Shown here in pieces: positions 1 to 9,640 of a stretch of DNA of 64,000 bases. Under the pieces are notes generated by a model. It saw only the letters and a program-made list of their open reading frames with translations. It did no database searches and had not been told where the DNA came from. Both the position numbers and the translations under genes were made by a program. The stretch lies in NCBI RefSeq assembly GCF_052857255.1, contig NC_135506.1, positions 74,661,056-74,725,055 on the forward strand. Reading direction: 5' to 3'. The DNA comes from Amblyomma americanum (Eukaryota > Arthropoda > Arachnida > Ixodida > Ixodidae). Within the stretch, counting starts at the first letter, position 1; each line of letters starts with the position of its first letter.

Positions 1-170
1 ACCCGTGGCGCAGCGCAGCTTGCAGGGCTTGGGCCTCGATCCTCGCCCATTAGCAGAGCAAAAGGTCCTCGGTCCGCGGCCACAGCATTCGACTGCCCTC
101 AAGGCATGCAAGGCACTATTTGCCTACTTGACAGCGACTGGATTGAGTGGCAAATTGTGACAGCGTTGTG
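1..170 (-). pseudogene. I-like LINE ORF2 fragment, RNase H domain (partial)
   Basis: Read on the minus strand, this is the same piece of coding sequence as 54040-54205, where it continues into an RNase H and cysteine-rich C-terminus. Only a few dozen residues lie in this window, upstream of the last RNase H motif, and reading frame is not maintained between the copies. It stops at the GT-rich tract, which is where the LINE is 5' truncated. The element continues past the left window edge. Assignment rests on homology to the longer copy. Confidence 0.6.
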
Positions 171-425
171 CGTGTGTGTGTGTCTTATGCCTTTTCCCCT
201 TCTCTCTTCCTCATTTTAGTCCCCTAATCCCTCTTCCCCAGTGCAGGGTAGCCAACCGAAACACCTTTCTGGTTAACATCTCTGCCTTTCCCTCCTCCTC
301 CTCTTTACCTATCTATCTATCATTAGCTGGTGTGTGCTCTTGTGTTTGTGCGCGTGTGTGTTGCGTGTTGCGTGTGCGTGTTGCGCGTGTTCTGTGTATG
401 GGCGCGCGCACGTGAGCGAGCGTGG
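165..425 (+). repeat. GT/CGTG-rich microsatellite tract, copy 1
   Basis: A GT run near 168-182, a TATC run near 308-320 and an imperfect GTGTG/GCGTGTG stretch at 335-415. The corresponding tract in the second duplication copy (54205-54535) is clearly longer, so it has expanded or contracted since the duplication. Short open frames here are low-complexity and not credited. Confidence 0.85.
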
Positions 426-2167
426 TACTTAGAGAGAGCGACGTTGTCGGAGGTTGTTTTGTAGCCTCTGTAATCTGGACTTGTAATTAGTGTGACCCTC
501 TGATGGCCAAAGGTTTTTTTTTTGCTGCTTGGTCTGGAACCGGTATACGCTACATGCTGGACACCACGGTTTCATGCCCTAGCAGAAATCAGGCGTGCGG
601 CAGGGAATGCCTGCTCCCATTATAGAATCGGCGGGTCTTTCGGAAAGCGGTTGCAGTTACTGAGATTCAAATCGAGCAACTTGCACATTAGAGGCGGAGG
701 CTCTGTTACGAGGTAATCGCTGTGACTAAGAGGTTGCCGCCGCAGGTGTTTTTCCGCACAAAGGGGATTTTCGTTATTCTAAGGCGAACTGAATAACAGA
801 TCCTTAAAAAATGAGGTTCTTTAAAAGCTTTACACCGGCATGAATTAAAGCCGGCAGCTGGCCACTGGAAGTTTGCTTTCTGCTTGCGCTGCCGACGGCA
901 GAGTGCACTGGAAAGCAGTATTGTCACCGCTCGCGTGCTCAGTTTTACTTTTGGTGCAACTGTATATATTTTACATGTTGGCCTGTTAAAACTAAAAATG
1001 CGAAGGCACGTGACTAAAAGCATTTGTTGTTATCAAAGACTGGAATTCGAGAAGACAGAGGCGCTGTTTGAAATAAATGTTGCGTTGTATGCTTTTCTCG
1101 CCGAAGTAATTGCTTCTGCGTCGAAACCCGAGCAAAGTGAGCCGCATGTTTCCTGTTGGCAATCATCAGCCGAACGAGCCACAATTTCTCAGCCTCGCGT
1201 TGAGCCTATATGCCTTATGTTTCTCTCAGTGATATTCTTCTTTTTTTTATCGCAACAGTCTACCTGCCAGCAGAAGGTATTTATTTTATTTCTGATCATG
1301 CTTCTTTTTTGTGGCGTTTTTAGCTCTATGTGTGTCCTGCTGCGACCCCATCTTGCGGCGGACGCGCAGGTATCGACCGTTAATCGCTTCCCGTTCCCAC
1401 TCAGATCGTCCAACCTTTTTGTTTGTGCTTTAACACCAACGCTTCGATTGTCCATTGCGTCCTTGTGCTGTGTTCGACTCCTTGGAAAAATATTTTCTTT
1501 TCCGCTCACTATACAGCTCCAACAACAGGAAGTGCCGGATGTTTCGTCTGACCTCCGCTCACTACACCTATGCCTCAGAAAAAGCGAGCAAGAAGAAAGA
1601 TTGATGCCTCCCGTTCTTGAAGGTAATAGAGACGCAACACGACAAGGCGTGGGAAACACGGGAGTCGAGAACAGTACGGTTGAAATGTACAACAAAGCGT
1701 GTTTTGACCTACCCCTTGACCGTTGTAGAATCCTTGCAGTGTCAAGGACAGAGTATAGAGTTGAGCTGAGACGCGCGTTTGCGGCTAAATATGGCGAATC
1801 ATAGATGCGAAGAGGCTGTTTCTCAAGTTGCGCTGCAGTTGTGGTTTGCTTCCTGAACACACTAAGGCGCAAGCTGCCATTTGTTGAAGCTTTAGGCCAA
1901 ATGTCGGCGGCTAGAGCATGAACTCATGAACGGAACAGAGAGAAGGGAGCTTTAATTAAGCCGAGCTGCCTGTCAGTAATGACGCCTCGAATCTGAGTGC
2001 GAGAGACAGCGAGCTCCACTGCCAAGCGTGGTCGTCGTCTTATACGAGGGCACGGCGATATAAGGCGGAGTGAAGGATTTCTGAAAGACATGCAAGCTGA
2101 ACACATTCAGGGCAAGCCCTTGCGACGCACACAATCACAAGCATAACTTTTGAAACGAAGGGCTTCA
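426..2167. other. Unassigned interior of the duplication, with a 306-codon open frame
   Basis: A frame of 306 codons is open at 884-1804 on the plus strand, and an overlapping 227-codon frame is open on the minus strand at 1189-1872. I recognise no domain in either. In the second copy (54990-56000) the plus frame is broken: a codon corresponding to a sense codon near 1167 is a TGA stop there, and single-base indels shift the frame further on. Loss of the frame in a copy this similar suggests it is not under coding constraint, although one copy could be a dead paralogue. Composition is ordinary, with poly-T runs near 1230. I would not annotate a protein here. Confidence 0.4.
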
Positions 2168-2625
2168 CTACGCTAGGTAAAGCAGTCGTCGCGTAGGCCG
2201 GAGAATGACCTTGAATGACCTTCATCCCAAACAGGTTAGCCGTGTATGATCATATGTGGTATAGTTATGGTGCCGAACCCTTGACCCATTACCTTTAGTT
2301 GACATTTGACGTTTGATTTTGAGTTGACTTTGGACACTGGGTGACCTTTGGGTTGACATTTGACCTTTGACCTTCAGAACATCCTATGGGGTGACGTAAA
2401 GCCACGTGATGACATCGGATGGGGGTGTCGTAATGCCATGTGATACCACGTCATAGCTACGTGGTCGTGCGTGTAAATATAGAAACGCTGTCACGAACTT
2501 GTAGCCGAGATGCCATGCACGAAGCTCAGACGCTTAGCAAGTGTGCTTCTTTTCGCTGAATTCCAGGTTTAGCCAAGTTAAGCCACCGCCAATATTTTTA
2601 ATGTTAGCTGCTACTGCTAGGATCG
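2168..2625 (-). mobile_element. I-like LINE 3' end (3' UTR fragment), duplication copy 1
   Basis: The sequence matches the 3' flank of the RNase H LINE at 53060-53485 and the copy at 56270-56742. Shared landmarks on the plus strand are a GTCGTCGCGTAG start, several TGACC/TTTGACC repeats, ACGTGATGACATC, and the GCTTAGCAAG segment. On the minus strand it ends with the LINE 3' terminus near 2168. Homology to the 53 kb copy stops near 2625, where this copy is 5' truncated. No target-site duplication was identified. Confidence 0.75.
2361..2374 (-). promoter_or_regulatory. AGGTCA direct-repeat-1 motif inside LINE 3' UTR
   Basis: The bases TGACCTTTGACCTT are the reverse complement of AAGGTCAAAGGTCA, a perfect pair of AGGTCA half-sites one base apart (DR1). 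Nuclear receptors of the RXR/USP and HNF4 groups are known to bind DR1 elements. Here it lies in a stretch of TTTGACC repeats that looks like a feature of this LINE's 3' UTR, so the match may be a by-product of that simple structure. Confidence 0.3.
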
Positions 2626-3952
2626 CACCCGCATCCTCGGGGTCTGCAGCCGAGGCCTCTAATCAGTGGGACACCGCAGTGGTGCATATAGCGAAAATGA
2701 TCTCGAAACAACTAGCATACACAGGCAATTGGCATGACCCATCTTTTAAGCGCGTGCTTCCTATTGGAACATTTTTTCTTCGTGCACCTTACTATTCTAG
2801 ACACCTGCTGTTTCCTATTCCAGACTTTCTGTCGGAGTTGGCGCCCCATGTGGTCGCCGGGTAGGTCTTTTCATTTATTGAAAAACACTTATTTCTCCGC
2901 AGGGAGGTGTAGCTCTTGCCATGAAGTCTGCGACCGCAGCGAATGCAATCTAATGCTGGGCTTTGTCGAATGCTTTAGTATTAGGATTACCATGATCGCA
3001 AAAAGAGACCATCGGCATGTGAAAGTGCAAGGTGAGATAATGAGAAATTAAAAGAAAAAAACGTGCGGTCACTGTCCCAATTTTCTGTTGGCACCATCAA
3101 CAGCGCAGTGATGAGAAAAGTAAAAAACAGGGTCTACCTGGCGTTGTTGGCGATTCGAAGACATGGTTTAAGTGAATGAATGCAGCTCGGAACCATTACC
3201 GAAAAGTAAAGTTGGTGGCTGCTGGACATCTGATATGAAAAAAATGAACAACGTTCAAATAAATGAACTGTCGAATAGAAACTTCAATTGTCGTTAATGT
3301 CAGACAATCAGACAATTGGAGTCACAGTGCTAACAGATATTCATCCGTATCAAAGGCATTGATTTTCAAAGCCAGAAGCTAGAGCGTATTTTTCTATAGG
3401 CGTTAGGCTGTCACTGAGAGTACACATTTACAGCGATCACTCACTGAGCTATGCCTGCGAATGGTCTTCCAGCTTAGTATTGAGTGGACGCAACAAAGCA
3501 TGTTCTTTTTGTCTGCGACTTTTTGTTATCAATGGGCCGTTTTTAATAAGTAATGAATCATGAGGCTATTTTAGCGCTTTAAATTGCTCATTGTGGAATT
3601 ATTTATCGCAATATATATGAAGTATCCCAAGAACCAAACCCAACCATACTCAATCTTTCACGTTACTGAATAGTTCAAAAATATCCAAGACATTAGCCAG
3701 TTCACTTAGCCATCTGTCTCATCCGATACAACACGCTGGAAGAATAGGCCAGGTGGTGATTGAACCGCACCGTATAACCTAGAGGTCTATATTTTAGGCA
3801 AAAATAGCAGCAGTTATTGTATGTCGAGCTCAAGCTCCCATATTTGGTTTCAAGCTGTGACCTGTTCCCTCAATCGGGCGTTGATTCTTGTCTGCTAGAG
3901 CATTTTTTTTTTGCGCGTGAGGCTTTTATTATGGCATTGATAGACTGATTTT
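2626..3952. other. No gene seen; duplication interior
   Basis: This stretch is shared with 56743-58123. It is moderately AT-rich without recognised coding sequence, RNA gene or TE ends. Short frames such as 2541-2864 run across the LINE 3' UTR junction and are not credited. Confidence 0.6.
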
Positions 3953-4380
3953 AATGCAATAGCGTTAAAGGCTACGTTCACCACAAAATCTGGTGTAGAC
4001 GTTGTCGTCGTCGGTGTTGTGAGCGAAAAATCAACTATGGCTCTGGCAGGTGTGTCCTAGAGACCAACCTTGTAGGCAGGTGGGCACTTGGGTCACGTGA
4101 CCCTGCGGCATCATCACAACCTGCCAACTAGATTGTGAGCAAACTTCCCACCGTGGCAGGTGGCAGAAAAATTAATGACTGGCCGCTCGGGAGGGGCCAC
4201 CTGAGCCGCTCAAAACCCACCGCTGGGAGCGTTTTCCATCGAAATTTAGTTTCGCATCGCTTAAGCGATACACTACAGCGCGAGGAGTGGTGTAAGGACT
4301 CTTAGGAATTTATCAATGTAAAGTGGAGAATTACCTTCTCCATATATGTGATTATCACTACTCGGCTATCGCCTCATACT
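3953..4380 (-). repeat. Family D repeat (TIR-like ends, tRNA-like head), duplication copy 1
   Basis: The minus-strand sequence matches plus-strand copies at 39438-39862 and 48531-48712. The outer ends carry opposed GCRATAGC motifs: AATGCAATAGCGTT at the left and GCTATCGCC near 4365-4374 on the right. Inside are a GCGCTGTAGTG..GCTTAAGCGAT block resembling a tRNA A-box region, a near-palindrome around CCACCGTGGCAGGTGG, and the palindrome at 4090-4103. It could be a SINE, a MITE, or a SINE captured between inverted ends. Confidence 0.65.
4090..4103. promoter_or_regulatory. 14-bp palindrome with E-box core
   Basis: GGGTCACGTGACCC is a perfect 14 bp palindrome with a CACGTG core. It is preserved at 58263-58276 but degraded in the 39.7 kb copy of the same repeat family. 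bHLH-zipper factors (USF, TFEB/MITF type) are known to prefer GTCACGTGAC. Function here is inference only. Confidence 0.3.
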
Positions 4381-4870
4381 CTTAAGGCGCAGTTTAAGTT
4401 TCCCCTCCAAGTTTTTTTCTCACTATCCACCGTCAGTTACCTCAGCTCGTTAACAAGTTTAGCGCGTGTTTCTCCCCTGTTACACGATTATAGAGCGAAC
4501 CCGTGCTCAATATTGGTGACTCCCTGAAATAGCAAAGAGCGCAGCAGCAGCGCCTGCCAATCCGCACCGCCTGGTCTCTCGAAGGGGTAGCCAACGTTGT
4601 CTTCTCGGTTTGGCGGAGTATCGCTCACGCGTGGCGACAACCGCAATTTGCGAGAGCAGTTGCATTACTCTCACGGCCAACTTTCTGTCGCACTGCAGGA
4701 GAAGCTAGGTAGTAAAGGGACGGAGGCGGGCCTTTGTCCCAGTGCGTGGGGCAGCGGGCTACCTTAGTGTTAGTGTATACGCATCCGCAGGGAGCGGAGT
4801 TGGGCGGAGGTCCGCCATTACGTTCCAAGTTCTGCGAGAAAGACGCTTGGTTTTTGACAGGAGCCATGAT

Positions 4871-6967
4871 ATTCGGAGAAATCTGTTCATGCCAAGAAGT
4901 AGCGCGGCAGCTGTGAAGTCAGCTGAGACGAATTAGACATCCCTCTTTCTCCGATAGGTGGCTATACAATACCTCCTCCGTCGGACAACAGAGCAGATTG
5001 CTCTCAAGAAGGAAACCGCTAGCACTTTTCGGCTCATACGTTGAGTATGAGCCGAAATAAATTAGAACATTTGACGCCGGTGGGCTGATGTGATCGCCAC
5101 TCAGCGACTAGTGTTACAAGTGACACGATTAAAACAGTCCTGCAACTATGCTCCCTGCGCGAGCATATAGCGGGTGCTTTGTTTTAGAAAGTCCAATTTT
5201 TTTTAATACAATTTTTGAGGTAAATTGGAGCTTTTTGCAACATATTGAGACATGTTTCAAAAATAGCCTAATAAGTTTATGTAGTAAAGTGATTAACTAA
5301 ATTATATTTGTTAGCGTTTCAACTTGTAGAGTTTAGTTTATAACCGTACTAGTTATGATGATTCGTCTGTTTCCTTACACCCATCAACACTGGTGTTACT
5401 ATGCGGCAAAAAGCATCTCTTTACCTGAAAAGCCCTATTAAAAAAATTTGCACCTGCTAAAAAAACACACCAGTTATAAGAACACTAGGCTACCTTAGTT
5501 GTAGCAACCCTGCGATGTCTCTCGAACTTTCCCCCATTCACTGCTCCGCATTTCTAGTCACAATAATGAACAATCAAATGCCCTCGACACGAGCTCAAAG
5601 GTTCGTTTCCTTGCCCATTCCTGCCTAAGTTCTGGTGCCGTGCCGCAGAAAGTTGTCCTCGAGTATAATCGGTGTTCAAAAGATGTGTGCCTGTGTCGTA
5701 ATTCAGATGCTTCCTGTGTCTAACAACGCGTATGAATGAACGGCGGCCTTCGGGCTATGGTGAGCGAGCGGAAGCGTGCGCAATAACGTGCCACATGACC
5801 AGAAGTAACTGAGGGCTCGCCGTAGTCAGCCCAGGAGGCGCAGAAAATTCTGGCCAGAAACTTGTTTGCAATATTCTTTGCTAAGCAGGCGAGGCAGCGC
5901 TTCGCTATATGAAAGAAGTGTTCGCGCATTTGAGTTGCCCTCGGCTATAACGTGGAATGAGTGTAACAAATACGTCACCGCATTTTAGAATCTCCGGTTA
6001 TTATTGCGAAAGCACTATATGGCTAATCAGAAATAAAACCTGGCGGATGGCGTTGTCCAGCAGTAGTTCTTCCGAAAATCGCAGATGACGTCGCAGTGGT
6101 ACCAAAGGAAAATAAAATTATCTCCAAGGTGCTGGCAATTTAACCTTAAACCTTCAGACTGCGACGCCAGCACGAAACCCATAGGCCTCGAAACCGCGTT
6201 GCTTTTTGGAGAGTAAAGTTTAACGTAGTGTATGCGGTGCTTTACGACTCTATGCTAATGAGCAGGTGTCTCATTAGAAAGGAAGAAAAATGATAAAAAT
6301 GAAAGGAAGTAAAAATAAAAAGCAAACTGTTTTCGCATTCAAACCACGTAACTAGTATTCAGAGCCCTTCGTATTTTTTTCGCTGCCGCCCGCAAATTTG
6401 ACGTTAACCAGGCCTCTGCTACAGCCTTTCATACTTCTATATGGGCGAGATAGTTTCATTGTAGCACGATCGGAAAGCTTCACATATTACATGCAATGAC
6501 CGCGAACCGATGCCTGTCGATTAGAGCCCACAGCGCGCTATCTGAAAACACATCGGCACAATCCAGTACACATACGTTTCCTAAGAAACTCGCGCACAAG
6601 ATTATATCAGTACAAAAACAGAAACACCGCGCCAAAGGCTTTTGCTTAGGTCAACAACTTTAGGTCAACAAAGTGTCCCCTGAATTTTTAAACGCGGTTG
6701 CATGTGAGAACTGTTGCAAGAACACGTCCTCGAACTCCTTCCCATGGAACGATATACTAGGCGCTTACGCAGCATTTGCCACCGCAGTAAAGATAGAGTA
6801 GCCAACGGCGTAATTTTACGTAGGCTGCATTGCGGGAGGGCCTTAGATATCGCTTTGGTGGAACGTCGGGCTCTGAAGAGAGCACGTATGCGGGAGGCAG
6901 CAGCCAGTATCATCTGAGGCGTAGAAAACAGCGAACGCTCCCGGACAATTATATATATAATATAATT
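4871..6967. other. No gene seen; contains a perfect 13-bp hairpin
   Basis: This region holds only short open frames and no recognised TE protein. The stretch 5160-5330 is AT-rich with poly-T. One strong inverted repeat lies at 5027-5057. Nothing else could be assigned by eye. Confidence 0.6.
5027..5057. repeat. Perfect 13-bp inverted repeat with 5-nt loop
   Basis: TTTCGGCTCATAC (5027-5039) is followed after GTTGA by its exact complement GTATGAGCCGAAA (5045-5057). It would fold as a hairpin in DNA or RNA. No T-tract follows that would make it a terminator-like structure. Confidence 0.85.
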
Positions 6968-7078
6968 GGTTTTGGGGGGAAAGGAAATGGTGCAGTATCT
7001 GTCTCATATATCGTTGGACACCTGAACCGCGCCGCAAGGGAAGGAATAAAGGAGGGAGTGAAAGAAGAAAGGACAATT
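6968..7078 (-). mobile_element. SINE-A 3' part (tail fragment)
   Basis: The minus strand carries the SINE-A tail: AATTGGTTTTGGGG on the plus strand marks the A/T-rich end, followed by GAACCGCGCCGCAAGGGAAGG and AAAGGAGGGAGTGAAAG. It stops within the body near 7078, where sequence switches to a plus-oriented SINE-A head. Confidence 0.75.
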
Positions 7079-7089
7079 TACCGGAAACG

Positions 7090-7228
7090 CACTGCACAAA
7101 AGGATAAAAGCCGAGCCAAGTCGTCTACTGAGCCGGAGTACCGGTAGCAGGGTTCGAACCCTACTGCCGCGGACGCGTATCGATGGAAGCAAAACGCATA
7201 AGACGCCCGTGTGCTGTTTGATGTGAAT
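7090..7228 (+). mobile_element. SINE-A head fragment with B-box
   Basis: The bases AGTCGTCTACTGAGCCGGAGT and GGGTTCGAACCCT match the tRNA-like head of the reference copy at 9160-9478. GCAAAACGCATAAGACGCCCGTGTGCTG follows as the start of the body. The tail is replaced by an inverted SINE-A piece from about 7229. The A-box half is degraded. Confidence 0.7.
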
Positions 7229-7446
7229 GATAATAATATTAATTGGTTTTTGTGGAAAGGAAATGGCGCAGTGTGTCTCATATAAATGTGGACGCTTGAA
7301 CCGCGCCGTAAGGGAAGAGATAAAGGAGGGAGTGAAAGAAGAAAAGAAGGAAGAGGCACCGTAGTGGAGGGATCCAGAATAATTTAGACCACCTGGGGAA
7401 TCTTTAACATGCACTGACATTGAACAGCACACGGGGGCATTGAAAA
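7229..7446 (-). mobile_element. SINE-A body and tail, headless
   Basis: Plus-strand reading shows the inverted SINE-A tail (TAATATTAATTGGTTTTTG), GAACCGCGCCGTAAGGG, the GGAGGGAGTGAAAGAAG block, CACCTGGGGAATC and CAGCACACGGGGGC. The tRNA-like head is missing; the next unit begins directly after. Confidence 0.8.
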
Positions 7447-7659
7447 TTTGGTATTAGGGGAAACGGAATGGCGCATTATCTGTTTCACACATCGGAGGAA
7501 ACCTGAACCGCGCCGTAAGAGAAGAAATAAAGGAGGGAGTGAAAGAAGAAAAGAAGGAAGAGGCGCCGTAGTGGAGGGATTCAGAATAATTTAGACTACC
7601 TGGGGAATCTTTAACATGCACTGACATCGAACAGCACACGGGGGCATCGAAAATTGAAA
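7447..7659 (-). repeat. SINE-A derived tandem unit 1 (213 bp)
   Basis: This unit begins with TTTGGTATTAGGGGAAACGG and repeats 213 bp later at 7660 with very few differences. It contains the inverted SINE-A body but no head. The near identity and the exact period show a tandem duplication of the SINE body rather than two independent insertions. Confidence 0.85.
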
Positions 7660-7961
7660 TTTGGTATTAGGGGAAACGGAATGGCGCATTATCTGTTTCA
7701 CACATCGGAGGAAACCTGAACCGCGCCGTAAGAGAAGAAATAAAGGAGGGAGTGAAAGAAGAAAAGAAGGAAGAGGCGCCGTAGCGGAGGGATCCAGAAT
7801 AATTTAGACCACCTGGGGATCTTTAACGTGCGCTGGCATCGCACGGCACACGGGCGCTGTAGTGTTTCGCGTCCATCGAAACGCGGCCGCCGCGGTTAGG
7901 TTCGATCCCGGGTACTCCAGATAAGTAGCCGAACGCACCATTCACTGAGCCACCGGGGCGG
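7660..7961 (-). mobile_element. SINE-A copy with tRNA-like head (contains tandem unit 2)
   Basis: The first ~213 bp repeat the preceding unit. Beyond that, this copy runs on into the head: GCGGCCGCCGCGG, GGTTCGATCCCGGG (B-box region in reverse) and ATTCACTGAGCCACCGG (A-box region in reverse). It is the only unit of the local array with a complete head, so it is probably the parent from which the headless units were copied. Confidence 0.85.
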
Positions 7962-7967
7962 GTTAGA

Positions 7968-8165
7968 GATGTGAGTGCACAGTAAAGATCCCCAGGCGGC
8001 CGAAGTTATTCCGAAGCCCTCCACTATGACACATATTTCTTGCTGTCAGCTACAAATTCCTCCTTTACCCCTTCTCTTGCGGTCAGTTCAGGTGTCCACC
8101 GAGATGTGTGGGTCAGGTACTGTGTGGTACCCTTTCCTCAAAAACCAACTTTCATTTTTTTCTGG
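7968..8165 (+). mobile_element. SINE-A body and tail, headless, plus orientation
   Basis: GTGAGTGCACAGTAAAGATCC, a TTATTCCGAAGCCCTCCAC block and TTCAGGTGTCCACCGAGATG match the SINE-A body; CCTCAAAAACCAACTTTCATTTTT is the tail. It lies directly beside the minus-oriented copy, giving a head-to-head inverted pair without a second head. Confidence 0.75.
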
Positions 8166-8579
8166 GCTGATACATTTCTCGCAAAATAAATCTGCAACCT
8201 TGCGCGAACAGCGACACAACTGTCACACTTTCTAGCATAGAGGCAGCTACGCATGAGTTAGAAAACAGTAAGTGATAGAAATGGAAAATTTCAAGGCGGA
8301 AAAGTTAGCGCTCGTCATCACCAATATCACGGGTGTAATAAAAATTCACGGAATTTGCTGTCAAACACTGAAAACAAAGCACTGTATATCCATAGCACGC
8401 ACGACACAGAAGTTTGAGCTTCGAATAATCTTTGCAACCAGTAAGCAGGCCGCATGGCTTATGGATCAGTTGTATAATGGCGCACGTATGCTGCCGCTCA
8501 AACTCTTAGCGTCTGTGAGGTAAGCAGAAGCTTTGTCCTCACACTTCAAGAAATGAAAATAGTTTTCAACGGAAGCGCT
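8166..8579. other. No gene seen
   Basis: An 83-codon frame at 8272-8523 has no recognisable domain. No repeat end was found between the flanking SINE-A copies. Confidence 0.5.
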
Positions 8580-8823
8580 TAATAATAATAATTGGTTTTT
8601 GGGGAAAGGAAATTGCGCAGTATCTGTCTCATACATCGTTGGACACTTGAACCGCGCCGTAAGGGAAGTGATAAAGGAGGGAGTGCAAGAGGAAAGGAAG
8701 AATAGGTGCCGTAGTGGAGGGCTCCGGAATAATTTCGACCACCTGGGGATCTTTAACGTGCACTGACATCGCACAGCACACGGGCGCCTTAGCGTTTTTC
8801 CTCCATAAAAACGCAGCCGCCGC
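8580..8823 (-). mobile_element. SINE-A copy, truncated at the head
   Basis: The plus strand shows TAATAATAATAATTGG (tail), GAACCGCGCCGTAAGGG, CACCTGGGGATCTTTAACG and CGCACAGCACACGGGCGCC in the order expected for a minus-strand SINE-A. The tRNA-like head is cut after GCAGCCGCCGC. It faces the plus copy at 9160, forming an inverted pair about 340 bp apart. Confidence 0.85.
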
Positions 8824-9029
8824 TTCACTAAGCCAGCTTTTCGAGCAGTCAGCGGGGCCGCAATTTCGGGCTCCAATGTAGATAGAGGTCAGCGGTGCCG
8901 CAAGACTCACCTTGAATGCAGGCTGTAGCTAGACGTAAAACCGTGAGCCTAACTGGTGGTAGTCAGGTTCGACACACGACGTCAACCACAGAAGCAACAT
9001 CAGCTTCTGTTGCACCAACTACATCGACT

Positions 9030-9108
9030 TTGACCTTTGAAATTTGACCTTTACATTTGACCTTCACTTTTGACTCCTGACCTTGAACTTCGGTGAAGCG
9101 GGAAAGCA
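9030..9108 (-). mobile_element. TTTGACC-repeat fragment related to LINE 3' UTR
   Basis: Several TTTGACC/GACCTT repeats, with GACTCCTGACCTTGAAC, resemble the 3' UTR of the I-like LINE at 53160-53230. Only this short simple-sequence part is recognisable, so it may be convergent simple sequence. Confidence 0.4.
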
Positions 9109-9159
9109 TCAGCCGGCATCGCATGCTCAGGTCACAAAAGTGGGTTCTGCATAAAACGC

Positions 9160-9478
9160 GGCCCCGCCGCGGTGGCTCAGTGGTTAGGGCGCTCGACTAC
9201 TGATCCGGAGTTCCCGGGTTCGAACCCCACCGCGGCGGATGCGTCGTAATGGAGGAAAAACGCTAAGGCGCCCGTGTGCTGTGCGATGTCAGTGCACGTT
9301 AAAGATCCCCAGGTGGTCGAAATTATTCCGGAGCCCTCCACTACGCCACCTCTTCCTTTCTTCTTTCACTCCCTCCTTTATCCCTACCCTTACGGCGCGG
9401 TTCAGGTGTCCAACGATATATGAGACAGATACTGCGCGATTTCCTTTCCTTTCCAAAAACCAATTTTTATTATTATTT
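9160..9478 (+). mobile_element. SINE-A, full-length reference copy
   Basis: A 70-nt tRNA-like head (9166-9236) has an A-box TGGCTCAGTGG at 9173-9183, a B-box GGTTCGAACCC at 9217-9227, and acceptor-like ends GCCGCGGT/ACCGCGGC that pair perfectly. The body carries GTTAAAGATCCCCAGGTGG and TTACGGCGCGGTTCAGGTG, and the 3' end is TTTTTATTATTATTTT. An 8 bp direct repeat TAAAACGC flanks it (9152-9159 and 9479-9486), the expected target-site duplication. Such elements are transcribed by Pol III and mobilised by a partner LINE. It resembles tRNA-derived tick SINEs such as Ruka, but I cannot confirm identity. Confidence 0.92.
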
Positions 9479-9604
9479 TAAAACGCCGGTTCATGCCATA
9501 TTCTAAAAATAAGCTTAATACCTTAGGTGCAAGGAACCGCTGCAGACATTAAATCAGGTATCAGGTATATAGCCATAGCCATAGCTACAATACACTAAGG
9601 CGAA

Positions 9605-9640
9605 GCTTATATATATATATATATATATATTTATATACAC
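9605..9640 (+). repeat. TA microsatellite
   Basis: A run of TA dinucleotides interrupted once by TTTA. Confidence 0.9.

Larger units (their letters stand above)
1..4870 (+). repeat. Large direct duplication, copy 1 (about 4.9 kb)
   Basis: This block matches 54035-59022 in the same order and orientation, by eye roughly 90-95% identical with small indels. The offset between copies grows from 54037 bp at the left to 54167 bp at the right. Anchors include the LINE fragment at the left edge, the GT-rich tract, the stretch at 884-1800, a LINE 3' end near 2170-2620, the family D repeat near 3953-4380 and the sequence up to about 4755. The last ~100 bases are more diverged, with agreement returning near 4855. 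The left end lies outside the window, so the true length is unknown. It may be a segmental duplication or two members of a composite repeat. Confidence 0.9.

Noticed and set aside
884..1804. 306-codon open frame on the plus strand
   Set aside because: The frame is broken by a stop and indels in the second duplication copy, and no domain is recognisable.
6830..7432. Open frames of 84-142 codons on both strands
   Set aside because: They lie over SINE-A copies; similar peptides recur at every SINE-A copy because the DNA is repeated.
7447..7961. CRISPR-like or classical satellite array
   Set aside because: Units are SINE-A bodies of 213 bp without spacers and only two are near-identical.
9166..9236. 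Apparent tRNA gene with A- and B-boxes
   Set aside because: It is the head of a SINE: a SINE body and tail follow directly and the unit has a target-site duplication.
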